Part shown: in pieces, positions 55,171 to 62,700 of the stretch
Layout of the letters: the number at the start of each line of letters is the position of its first letter
Numbering within the stretch: the first letter of the stretch is position 1
DNA from: Streptococcus oralis
GTDB taxonomy: Bacteria > Bacillota > Bacilli > Lactobacillales > Streptococcaceae
NCBI RefSeq assembly: GCF_022749195.1
Contig: NZ_CP094226.1
Span: forward strand, 584,001 to 648,000
DNA: 64,000 bases
Direction of reading: 5' to 3'
Position numbers and translations under genes: made by a program
Notes under the pieces: generated by a model
Database searches by the model: none
Told to the model about the DNA's origin: nothing
What the model saw: only the letters and a program-made list of their open reading frames with translations

Positions 55171-55198
55171 AATCTAGTCTAGACAGGCTAGATTTTTT
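55171..55198 (+). terminator. Terminator after the SDR gene
   Basis: 10-bp stem AATCTAGTCT / AGGCTAGATT (one wobble) with an AGAC loop and six Ts. It marks the left edge of the SdpR/SdpI-like cassette. Confidence 0.85.
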
Positions 55199-55204
55199 GC
55201 CAGC

Positions 55205-55226
55205 TATTTAGAAAAAAATCAAAATA
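55205..55226. promoter_or_regulatory. Palindrome site 1
   Basis: Left arm TATTTAGA intact, right arm TCAAAATA with two changes from TCTAAATA, 6-nt A-rich spacer. It ends 4 nt before the -35 of the promoter at 55231. Confidence 0.7.
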
Positions 55227-55230
55227 CTAC

Positions 55231-55259
55231 TTGCTATTTTCCAAAAGACATGTTACAAT
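55231..55259 (+). promoter_or_regulatory. Promoter P1 of the SdpR/SdpI-like cassette
   Basis: TTGCTA, 17-nt spacer, TACAAT with a TGT extension. Palindrome site 1 lies just upstream of the -35 and site 2 just downstream of the -10, so a bound repressor would clamp it. Confidence 0.75.
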
Positions 55260-55260
55260 C

Positions 55261-55282
55261 TATTTAGAAAGAAATCTAATTA
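55261..55282. promoter_or_regulatory. Palindrome site 2
   Basis: TATTTAGA, 6-nt spacer (AAGAAA), TCTAATTA: seven of eight bases of the right arm fit. It begins 2 nt after the P1 -10 and covers the expected transcription start. Confidence 0.75.
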
Positions 55283-55328
55283 CTTTGCTTTTGGTCTTTC
55301 GATGATTGACCAGATAATTTTTGAGAAG

Positions 55329-55350
55329 TATTTAGAAAAAATTCTAAACG
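55329..55350. promoter_or_regulatory. Palindrome site 3
   Basis: TATTTAGA with right arm TCTAAACG after a 6-nt spacer. It lies just after a possible second promoter (TTGGTC, 16 nt, GATAAT at 55291-55318) and 53 nt before the first micropeptide ORF. Confidence 0.7.
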
Positions 55351-55402
55351 CTATCTACCGACTAGATGCTTGCCTTCATAACGCAGCAAGAAGGAGGAGA
55401 AA

Positions 55403-55543
55403 ATGAAGAAAGCAAGAAGTTCCATTCTACTGACAGTCTTAGGTTAAGTGACTGGTTTGTCCATTTGGCTGGCTGTTTTTTCATGGGTGCTCTATAAAAA
55501 TAGAGACGAACTAGAAAAAATATCCAATCAAAAACATGTTTAA
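55403..55543 (+). pseudogene. Membrane micropeptide gene with in-frame stop
   Basis: ATG at 55403 follows AAGGAGGAG. The frame reads MKKARSSILLTVLG, then TAA at 55445-55447, then VTGLSIWLAVFSWVLYKNRD and an ELEKISNQKHV tail to the stop at 55541. Without the TAA it would be a 46-residue peptide: basic start, one hydrophobic helix, charged tail. The second half closely matches the peptide encoded at 55686 (SW-aromatic/aliphatic-(K/R)NR-x-x-LE in both). As it stands it gives only 14 residues unless the stop is read through or translation restarts. Confidence 0.7.
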
Positions 55544-55573
55544 AAATCTAGTTTTTCTAGGCTGGATTTTTTA
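55542..55573 (+). terminator. Terminator between the two micropeptide ORFs
   Basis: Stem AAAAATCTAG / CTGGATTTTT (one wobble) with a 10-nt T-rich loop and extra Ts. It overlaps the end of the first micropeptide frame. Confidence 0.7.
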
Positions 55574-55581
55574 AATCAAAG

Positions 55582-55603
55582 TATTTAGAAAAAAATCTAA
55601 ATA
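55582..55603. promoter_or_regulatory. Palindrome site 4, perfect copy
   Basis: TATTTAGA-N6-TCTAAATA: both 8-bp arms are exact inverted repeats with a spacer of six As. It is the best copy and the reference for the others; it lies 22 nt before the -35 at 55626. Confidence 0.8.
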
Positions 55604-55625
55604 CGATAGACTGGTTAAGTGAAGC

Positions 55626-55654
55626 TTGCTGCTTGATTTTGTAGTCAGTATTTA
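55626..55654 (+). promoter_or_regulatory. Possible promoter P2 overlapped by palindrome site 5
   Basis: TTGCTG, 17-nt spacer, TATTTA. The weak -10 is the first six bases of palindrome site 5. Confidence 0.5.
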
Positions 55655-55670
55655 GAAAATTTTCGAAATA
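55649..55670. promoter_or_regulatory. Palindrome site 5
   Basis: TATTTAGA-N6-TCGAAATA: right arm differs in one base. It ends only 3 nt before the AAAGGAGG of the second micropeptide. Confidence 0.75.
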
Positions 55671-55685
55671 AATAAAGGAGGAAAG

Positions 55686-55808
55686 ATGAAGAGAGGATTA
55701 CTTTTATTACTTATAGGCTTGCTCACGGTTTTATCCGTCTGCTGGGCAATCCCGTCTTGGTTTGTTTTTAGAAATAGAAAAAAATTGGAAGGAAAAATTA
55801 AATGTTAA
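55686..55808 (+). CDS. 40-residue membrane micropeptide
   Basis: A tiny ORF with the ideal ribosome-binding site AAAGGAGG 4 nt before the ATG. The product starts MKRGLLLLLIGLLTVLSVCW, has one hydrophobic helix (about 4-28), then AIPSWFVFRNRKKLEGKIKC, with a basic tail and two cysteines (one inside the helix, one last). It is paralogous to the interrupted peptide at 55403. Its last 7 nt overlap the ABC transporter start, so translation is coupled. It could be an exported peptide, a membrane-active toxin or a small transporter subunit; sequence alone does not decide. Confidence 0.7.
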   Translation: MKRGLLLLLIGLLTVLSVCWAIPSWFVFRNRKKLEGKIKC

Positions 55809-57382
55809 AAGAAATTTTGCGAAAATACCGCGCTTCTTATCTAGGTGCGACTACCTTTAATATCTTAGCGACGATTTTTATGACCCTGTTTTCACTGCAA
55901 CTGGGTGTAGTCGTGGATAGCGTGCAGAAGGCTCATTCTAACTTGCTTGGACAATTCTTTATCTGCCTTTTTTGCACTTGTGCTTGGTCTCTTTGCAGCT
56001 TGCTGGCTATTTGGTTCAAGAACAATCATAATAAGCAAGTCTTGGAAGAAGTGAAAACGAGGCTTTTCCATTCTTTTTATGACAAGGATTTGCATGACAA
56101 GGCTTCTGAGCAGGAAAACAGCTATCTCAACACAACGACCAAGAATATGGATATTTACCAAGAGAATTACTTGACCCCGCGCTGTGATATTGTGGCTGCC
56201 TTTTTCTCGGTTTTTATCAGTACACTGGCTATCTTCTGGATTGAGTTGCGAATGGCTCTGGGCTTTATCCTCATCTCTATCTTGACTATGGCGGCGTCGC
56301 AAATTCCGGGGGTCTTGATGAGAAAGGCGACGGCAAATTTTACCCAGAAAAGCAATCATTTCTTGAAGCAAGTCACCAATTTTTTGGAAGGGTTTGAGCA
56401 AATCAAACTTTTGCAAATCCAAAAAAGGGTGGTTGAGCACTTGTCTAGCAGCAACAGAGATTTTTAGCAATCCAGAAAAAGCTATAATGCGGCTAAGGAG
56501 GGTGCTGTAAATCTGATGATGTTCTTTAGCTTTCTGTCTCAGATATTTTGTATGTCTCTGGGGATTTGGTTTGTCAGTCAAGGCTCACTGACGATTGGGG
56601 CTTTGATTGCCAGTCTTCAGCTTTTGAACTTTGTCTTTACTCCTTTGCAGCTTTTTATCAATAACAAAAATCTCATGAGCACGGTCAAGGATATTGAGAA
56701 TGATTTTGATGCTAAGTTGGCTAAGAAAGAAGCGGAGCCCGCTCAAAATCTGACAGAAACGATTGAGCGGATTGATTTTGAACATCTCGGTCTGGAGTTG
56801 GGCGACAAGACTCTCTTTCAGGATTTTTCTTATCAGTTTGCCAAGGACAAGCACTATGCCATTATCGGCGAGTCTGGTCGGGGCAAGTCGACCTTGATGA
56901 AGCTCTTGCTTAATTATTTTGATAAGAAGGACTACGCTGGTCAAATCATGGTCAATGGTCAAGCGGTCAGCCAGCTAGCAAGCGACAGCATTTATCAGAA
57001 AATCGCCTTTATCCAAAAGAATGACTTTTTTATCGAGGGAAGTGTCGCGGACAATATCGTGCTATACAGAGATATAAATGTACCTGACCAAACTTCCTTG
57101 TACCAAAGTCTGCATTTTAATGAGGCTTTCTTGAGCAAGGAGTTGGACTTGGAGCGGCAGGAAGTTTCCTATGGCGAAAAGCAGCGGATTGATTTGGCGC
57201 GCTTCTTGGTCAAGGATTATGATGTGCTGATTTTTGATGAGCCGACTAGCAATCTTGACCCCAACTTGGCAGCGGAAGTCATGGACTATATCTTGTCGAT
57301 TAAAGACCGCATTGTTATCGTTATTACCCACAATCAAGGTCGGGCTCTTTTAGACCGCTTTGATGACTGTCTGGAATTATAA
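55802..57382 (+). pseudogene. ABC exporter (fused TMD-NBD), interrupted by one stop codon
   Basis: The frame runs for 527 codons with a single in-frame TAG at 56465-56467; the reading frame is the same on both sides, so this is a point nonsense change, not a frameshift. The first part (221 codons) holds four membrane helices of an ABC type-I exporter half. After the stop come the last helices, Walker A GESGRGKST (Arg in place of the usual central residue), a signature SYGEKQRIDLARFLV and Walker B VLIFDEPTSNLD. A full protein would be a half-size exporter acting as a dimer, typical for peptide export. Coupled to the micropeptide upstream. Confidence 0.88.
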
Positions 57383-57395
57383 ATTGGAGGAAAAA

Positions 57396-57881
57396 ATGAA
57401 ATTAAAATGGAAAGAACTCATCGCAAGCCTAATCGCTATTTGGCTACCGCTTATCTACGCTTTGTCAATCTATGCAGACCTACCTCAGCTAATCAGAGGG
57501 CATTTGCCCTATAGCGGTCTAGGCATGCCCAAGCAAATCTTTATCTGGTTTTTGCCAGTTCTCTTGAGTGTCATTCAACTGATTGTTTGCTACACGACGA
57601 CTATTAAAGAGATTATTGACAAGCAATTTGTCCATTTCCTTTACTGGCTGGTTCCCTTTATCAATGCCGTAGTTTATATCAGCGTTCTTCTTTATGGGCT
57701 CAATCCGGCTTTTCCGGTATTTAAGGTCAATGGGATTATGTCTGCAATAATCCTTAATGCTGTCAGCTACTTCCTCACGAGAAAAATAGTGGCAGATCAA
57801 GAGCCTGCACCACGCATTTTAGCTTATATCTTCGGAGGAGTTAGCTCAATCCTGTTTCTGGTCAGCCTCTTCCTCTTTTAA
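57396..57881 (+). CDS. SdpI-like membrane protein 1 (DUF1648-type)
   Basis: A 161-residue protein with five hydrophobic segments. It opens KLKWKELIASLIAIWLPLIYALSIY followed by LPQLIRGH, the layout of the DUF1648/SdpI immunity family, where the loop after TM1 carries a short Pro-Ile-H-type motif. SdpI of Bacillus protects against the SdpC toxin and captures the repressor SdpR. RBS TTGGAGG lies just after the transporter stop. It is clearly paralogous to the protein at 59014 (IWLPLxYAL, FIWxLP, QLIVYxxT, PAPRxLAY shared). Confidence 0.8.
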   Translation: MKLKWKELIASLIAIWLPLIYALSIYADLPQLIRGHLPYSGLGMPKQIFIWFLPVLLSVIQLIVCYTTTIKEIIDKQFVHFLYWLVPFINAVVYISVLLYGLNPAFPVFKVNGIMSAIILNAVSYFLTRKIVADQEPAPRILAYIFGGVSSILFLVSLFLF

Positions 57882-57908
57882 AAATGTCTGATACGAAAGG
57901 AGAAAATC

Positions 57909-58013
57909 ATGTTTCATATTTTCGTTTTTGTTAAAATCCTGTTATTCTTTATCTTTGGCTGGTTGTGGCTGCTTCTCGGTCTACTCAGTTTGCTCTTTCT
58001 TTTTCCTTTTTAA
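57909..58013 (+). CDS. 34-residue hydrophobic micropeptide
   Basis: A short ORF with AAAGGAG 5-6 nt before its ATG. The product is nearly all hydrophobic and aromatic (MFHIFVFVKILLFFIFGWLW, then leucine-rich to FPF), with a single lysine, so it would be one long membrane helix. It differs from the two micropeptides upstream. It lies 27 nt behind the first SdpI-like gene. The good ribosome-binding site argues for translation; function unknown. Confidence 0.55.
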   Translation: MFHIFVFVKILLFFIFGWLWLLLGLLSLLFLFPF

Positions 58014-58050
58014 GTGAAGGAAATATAGAAAATAATGATTGGTGATCATC

Positions 58051-58518
58051 ATGAAATCATCATTTTTGAAAAGCAATGCGGCGCTGGTAACGTGTGACTT
58101 GCTAGCTTTTGGAGCAGTCCACGCTTACGCTGAGCAGCAAAAATTGCCGTCGGACACATTTTATGACCAAATCGGTCAAAAGATTGAAGACTATTATAAA
58201 GAACACGAAAGAACCAGTGCTGGACTGGCAACGACGGTCTTTGACAAGGACGGCAACACTCTTTACCAAAATAATTTTGGCTATATGAACAAGGAGAAAA
58301 AGCTAGCTGTAGACGATAGCTCGGTTTTCGAGTGGGGGTCAACGACCAAAATCACCGTCTGGGTCGGTGTCATGCAGCTTTGGGAAGAGGGCAAGATTGA
58401 CTTCAAAACAGACATCAAAGACTGCCTGCCCAAGGATTTTCTCAAGGGCAAGCTCAAGTACGACAAGCCCATTACCATGCTGAACCTCATGAACCACCAA
58501 GCGGGTTTTAGTGTTTAG
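58051..58518 (+). pseudogene. Truncated beta-lactamase-fold serine hydrolase
   Basis: The product (155 residues from the ATG) has a signal-like N-terminus (NAALVTCDLLAFGAVHAYAEQ), then the first part of a class-C-like serine hydrolase: GLATTVFDKDGNTLY, FEWGSTTKITV with the S-x-x-K catalytic pair (STTK), and the following MLNLMNHQAGF motif. It then stops. A complete family member has roughly 150-300 more residues including the YxN and the third motif, none of which I find in the following 80 nt. No good ribosome-binding site precedes it. Decayed remnant is the best reading. Confidence 0.8.
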
Positions 58519-58529
58519 CTAAGCCCTCC

Positions 58530-58558
58530 TTGTCTTTTATCCTCAAAAACAGTATAAT
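58530..58558 (+). promoter_or_regulatory. Promoter of the SdpR-like regulator unit
   Basis: TTGTCT, 17-nt spacer, TATAAT. The expected start (about 58565) is directly before palindrome site 6. Confidence 0.75.
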
Positions 58559-58566
58559 GGAGAAAA

Positions 58567-58588
58567 GAATTTGAAAGTTTTCTAAATA
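58567..58588. promoter_or_regulatory. Degenerate palindrome site 6 before the SdpR-like gene
   Basis: Right arm TCTAAATA is perfect; left arm GAATTTGA fits TATTTAGA at five of eight positions. It lies at the expected transcription start, the usual place for an autorepressor operator. Confidence 0.55.
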
Positions 58589-58600
58589 GTTTTAGGAGGA

Positions 58601-58759
58601 TTGCTGGCAGAAAATCTTGGTCATTTGGACGGAGCACTTCATGGCTCTTTGCTTGTCTACATCGGGGTCTTGATTTATGTAAAAAGAGGAACTTTATTTT
58701 TCCTCAGCCGGAAATATGTCATCAATCCATTTTTAAGAGGTATCAAAATTGGGAATTAG
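58601..58759 (+). other. Possible small ORF between promoter and sdpR-like gene
   Basis: AGGAGG at 58594-58599 is followed by TTG (58601) or CTG (58604) and an open frame of about 52 codons with one hydrophobic stretch (GSLLVYIGVLIYV) and a basic end (FLSRKYVINPFLRGIKIGN). It overlaps the regulator start by 11 nt. Spacing to TTG is too short and CTG starts are rare, so translation is uncertain. It may be the tail of a decayed membrane protein gene. Confidence 0.35.
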
Positions 58760-59036
58760 TGAAACCATGAAAGCCTTAGCCGATCCAGTTCGGCGGGAAA
58801 TATTAGAAATATTAAAAAAAGGTCCCAAGTCGGCTGGCGAGATTGGTCAAGTTTTTGATTTGACGGGAGCGACGGTGTCTTATCATTTGTCCCAGCTGAA
58901 AAAAGCAGGGCTAATCTATGAAGAACGGCAGAAAAATTACATTTACTACCATTTAGATGCCACGGTTTTTGAGGAAATTTTGGTCTGGATTGCCGCGTTA
59001 GGAGGGAAAAATAATGAAAACGAAACTGAGAAATAA
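58749..59036 (+). CDS. SdpR-like ArsR-family transcriptional repressor
   Basis: A 95-residue winged-helix protein: ETMKALADPVRREILEILKKGPKSAGEI, recognition helix LTGATVSYHLSQLKKAGLI, and wing EERQKNYIYYHL. No ArsR metal-binding cysteines are present, which fits the SdpR autorepressor branch rather than a metal sensor. The start is TTG at 58749 (AGAGG 8 nt upstream); an inner ATG at 58767 would remove six residues outside the fold. It overlaps the second SdpI-like gene by 23 nt, the same repressor-immunity coupling as Bacillus sdpRI. The repeated 22-bp palindromes are its likely operators. Confidence 0.85.
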   Translation: MGISETMKALADPVRREILEILKKGPKSAGEIGQVFDLTGATVSYHLSQLKKAGLIYEERQKNYIYYHLDATVFEEILVWIAALGGKNNENETEK

Positions 59037-59523
59037 CCTTAGGGAATTGCTGCTGACTTTCTTGGTTATTTGGCTGCCACTTGCTTATGCCTTATGGATT
59101 TATCCTAGTTTGCCAGAGAATATTAGGATCAGTTTGATGTCGCCGATTAGCCCGACATTTAAGTATGCACCCAAATTTCTCTTTATCTGGGGTCTGCCAA
59201 TCTTTATGACTTTGATACAGCTGATTGTTTATGGGGCAACGGCATACCTAGAAATCACCAAGCCGGCTTTTGCCCGCTTCGTCCTTTGGATTGTTCCTTT
59301 GACCCATATTGTTGTCTATCTTTCCATTCTGTTCTATGCTCTTGATTCTCATTTCAATGTTGCTAAGATTGCCTTGATTTTTTCAGGCTTGATGTTTCTA
59401 ATTTCTGGAAATTATATGCCTAAGAAAGTGGTGGTGGAAGAAAAACCAGCGCCGCGTTGGCTAGCCTACCTCTTTATCCTAGTCGGTTTGACAGCCGTAC
59501 TAGTGGGACTCTTTCTTTTGTAA
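59014..59523 (+). CDS. SdpI-like membrane protein 2 (DUF1648-type)
   Basis: A 169-residue protein with five hydrophobic helices, opening LRELLLTFLVIWLPLAYALWIYPSLPENI. It is paralogous to the protein at 57396 but clearly diverged. In the Bacillus model SdpI both gives immunity and holds SdpR at the membrane when toxin is sensed. The RBS GGAGGG lies within the regulator gene and the two frames overlap by 23 nt. A terminator 13 nt after the stop closes the cassette. Confidence 0.85.
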   Translation: MKTKLRNNLRELLLTFLVIWLPLAYALWIYPSLPENIRISLMSPISPTFKYAPKFLFIWGLPIFMTLIQLIVYGATAYLEITKPAFARFVLWIVPLTHIVVYLSILFYALDSHFNVAKIALIFSGLMFLISGNYMPKKVVVEEKPAPRWLAYLFILVGLTAVLVGLFLL

Positions 59524-59536
59524 ATCAAGTGAAAAC

Positions 59537-59561
59537 AAAGTGCACAGATTGTGCGCTTTTT
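59537..59561 (+). terminator. Terminator closing the SdpR/SdpI-like cassette
   Basis: 9-bp stem AAAGTGCAC / GTGCGCTTT (one wobble) with an AGATT loop and Ts. Confidence 0.85.
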
Positions 59562-59700
59562 GTTTAGAGCCCTTTTTTATAACATTTTACTGAGTGACAA
59601 GAAATGTTTGTTTTTGTTCTAAATCTACATTCACTTTTTTCGAATCTTCTACAAATTTTAGAAAAAACAATCAAAAATATGATTTTTTGTGTTTAGGGTA

Positions 59701-59729
59701 TTGAAATTTCCTATATTATTTTATAAAAT
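59701..59729 (+). promoter_or_regulatory. bgaA promoter
   Basis: TTGAAA, 17-nt spacer, TAAAAT. The 140 nt before it, back to the terminator, hold nothing I can recognise. Confidence 0.6.
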
Positions 59730-59771
59730 AAGGGTAAAAGGCTATGAAAAAGTAATGTGCTTACAAATAAA

Positions 59772-59785
59772 TGGAAGCGGTTACT
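59772..59785 (+). promoter_or_regulatory. cre-like CcpA box in bgaA leader
   Basis: TGGAAGCGGTTACT matches the cre consensus at 12 of 14 positions. It lies about 35-40 nt after the expected transcription start, where CcpA would act as a roadblock. CcpA control of BgaA is known in pneumococcus. Confidence 0.65.
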
Positions 59786-59798
59786 AAAGGAGGATTTT

Positions 59799-62700
59799 AT
59801 GGAAAAAGGCCATTGGAATCGTAAAAGAGTCTACAGCATTCGTAAGTTTGCCGTAGGAGCTTGCTCTGTCATGATTGGAACCTGTGCGGTTCTATTTGGA
59901 GGAAGTGTCATTGGAGAATCACCAGTTTTCGCGGATGAAACTCCTATCGCCCACACTGTAGAACAAGCAAAAGAGGAAAGTCCGGCAGTGGAGGAGAAAG
60001 AAGATCAAACTGTAGCAGAGCACAAGGATGTTGCAAGTGTTGATCAAAGTCAAGCTGCTCCAATTGAAGCAAGCAAACCAGAGAAGAAAGAAGAGGAACC
60101 TGTAGCTCCAAAAGAGGAGAAAGCGTCACTAAAACCTGAAGAAACAGCTCCAAAGGTAGAATCTCAAGCTTCAAGTCAAGAAAAACCTATTAAGGAAGAT
60201 TTGAAAGCTGCGACAAATGAAGAAGTGAATCAAATGATTGAAGATAGAAAAGTGAATTTTAATCAAAATTGGCACTTTAAACTCAATGCGAACCCTAAAG
60301 AAGCTGTGAAATCAGATGCAGATGTATCAACATGGCAAAAATTGGATCTCCCACACGACTGGAGTATCTTTAACGATTTTGACCATCAGTCACCTGCCCA
60401 AAACGAGGGTGGACAGCTCAATGGTGGAGAAGCTTGGTATCGCAAGACCTTTAAACTTGATGAAAAAGATCTCAAGAAAAATGTTCGAGTGACCTTTGAT
60501 GGTGTCTACATGGACTCTCAAGTCTATGTCAATGGCCAGTTAGTGGGGCATTATCCAAATGGTTATAACCAGTTCTCATACGATATCACCAAATACCTTC
60601 ACAAAGATGGTCGTGAGAATGTGATTGCTGTCCATGCGGTTAACAAACAACCAAGTAGCCGTTGGTACTCAGGTAGTGGTATCTACCGTGATGTGACCTT
60701 GCAAGTGACAGATAAGGTTCATGTTGAAAAAAATGGAACAACTATTTTAACACCAAAACTAGAACAACAGCAACATGGTAAGGTTGAAACTCATGTAGCC
60801 AGCAAAATCGTCAATACAGATGATAAAGACCATGAACTGGTGGCAGAATATCAAATCGTTGAACGTGGTGGTCAAGCTGTAACAGGCTTGGTTCGTACAG
60901 CGAGCCGTACCTTGAAAGCACATGAATCAACAAGTCTTGATGCTATTTTAGAAGTGGAACAACCAAAACTCTGGACAGTTTTAAATGACAAACCAGCCTT
61001 GTACGAATTGATTACGCGTGTTTACCGTGACGGTCAATTGGTTGATGCTAAGAAAGATTTGTTTGGTTACCGTTACTATCATTGGACTCCAAATGAAGGT
61101 TTCTCTTTGAATGGTGAACGCATTAAATTCCATGGTGTTTCCTTGCACCATGACCACGGAGCGCTTGGAGCAGAAGAAAACTATAAGGCAGAATACCGTC
61201 GTCTCAAACAAATGAAGGAGATGGGCGTTAACGCCATCCGTACAACTCATAACCCTGCAAGTCCACAGACCTTGCAAATCGCAGCAGAACTTGGTTTGCT
61301 CGTTCAGGAAGAGGCCTTTGATACTTGGTATGGTGGTAAGAAACCTTATGACTACGGACGTTTCTTTGAAAAAGACGCGACTCACCCAGAAGCTAGAAAA
61401 GGTGAAAAATGGTCTGACTATGATCTTCGTACCATGGTCGAAAGAGATAAAAATAACCCAGCTGTCTTCATGTGGTCTATCGGGAATGAAATCGGTGAAG
61501 CCAATGGTAATGCTCACTCTCTTGCAACGGTTAAACGCTTAGTAAAAGTGATTAAAGATGTTGATACGACACGTTATGTTACTATGGGAGCAGATAAGTT
61601 CCGCTTTGGTGATGGTAGTGGTGATCATGAGAAGATTGCTAATGAACTGGATGCGGTTGGTTTCAACTACTCAGAAGACAACTACAAGAAACTTCGTGCG
61701 AAACATCCAAACTGGTTGATTTATGGTTCAGAAACATCTTCAGCAACCCGTACACGCGGTAGCTATTATCGTCCTGAACAAGAATTGGTACATAGCAACC
61801 AAGCTTATCGTAACTATGAACAGTCAGATTATGGAAATGATCGTGTTGGTTGGGGTAAAACGGCAACCGCTTCATGGACCTTTGACCGTGACAACGCTGG
61901 CTATGCTGGACAGTTTATCTGGACAGGTACGGACTATATCGGTGAGCCTACACCATGGCACAACCAAAACCAAACTCCTGTTAAGAGCTCTTACTTTGGT
62001 ATTGTAGATACAGCCGGTATTCCAAAAAATGACTTTTATCTCTACCAAAGCCAATGGGTTTCTGCCAAGAAGAAACCAATGGTGCACCTCCTTCCTCACT
62101 GGAACTGGGAAAATAGAGAATTGGCATCGAAAGTTGAAGATTCAGACGGAAAAATTCCAGTTCGTGCATACTCAAACGCTGCAAGCGTAGAATTGTTCTT
62201 GAACGGTCAATCTCTCGGAGTTAAGAAGTTTAACAAAAAACAAACCAGTGATGGCCGCACTTACCAAGAAGGTGCCAATGCTAAGGAACTCTATCTTGAG
62301 TGGAAGGTTGCTTACCAACCAGGTACTTTGGAAGCTGTAGCTCGCGATGAAGCTGGAAAAGAAATTGCACGTGATAAGATCACGACTGCAGGCCAACCTG
62401 CAGGAGTTCGCCTCGTCAAGGAAGAACACGCAATCGCAGCAGATGGAAAAGACTTGACCTACATCTACTACGAAATCGTAGACAGTGAAGGAAATGTGGT
62501 ACCAACTGCCAATAATTTGGTTCGCTTCCAATTACATGGCCAAGGTCAACTGGTCGGTGTAGATAATGGGGAACAAGCCAGCCGTGAACGTTATAAGGCA
62601 CAAGCAGATGGTTCTTGGATTCGCAGAGCCTTTAACGGTAAAGGGGTTGCCATTGTTAAATCAACTGAGCAAGCAGGTAAATTCACTCTAACTGCCCATT

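Noticed and set aside
55892..56581. Minus-strand 229-codon frame across the ABC transporter
   Set aside because: Antisense to a clear ABC exporter frame with recognisable motifs; no promoter or ribosome-binding site, and composition rich in Gln/Arg/His as expected for an antisense frame.
58749..59036. Metal-sensing ArsR repressor
   Set aside because: No cysteine or histidine metal sites typical of ArsR/SmtB are present, and the overlapping gene is SdpI-like rather than a metal pump.
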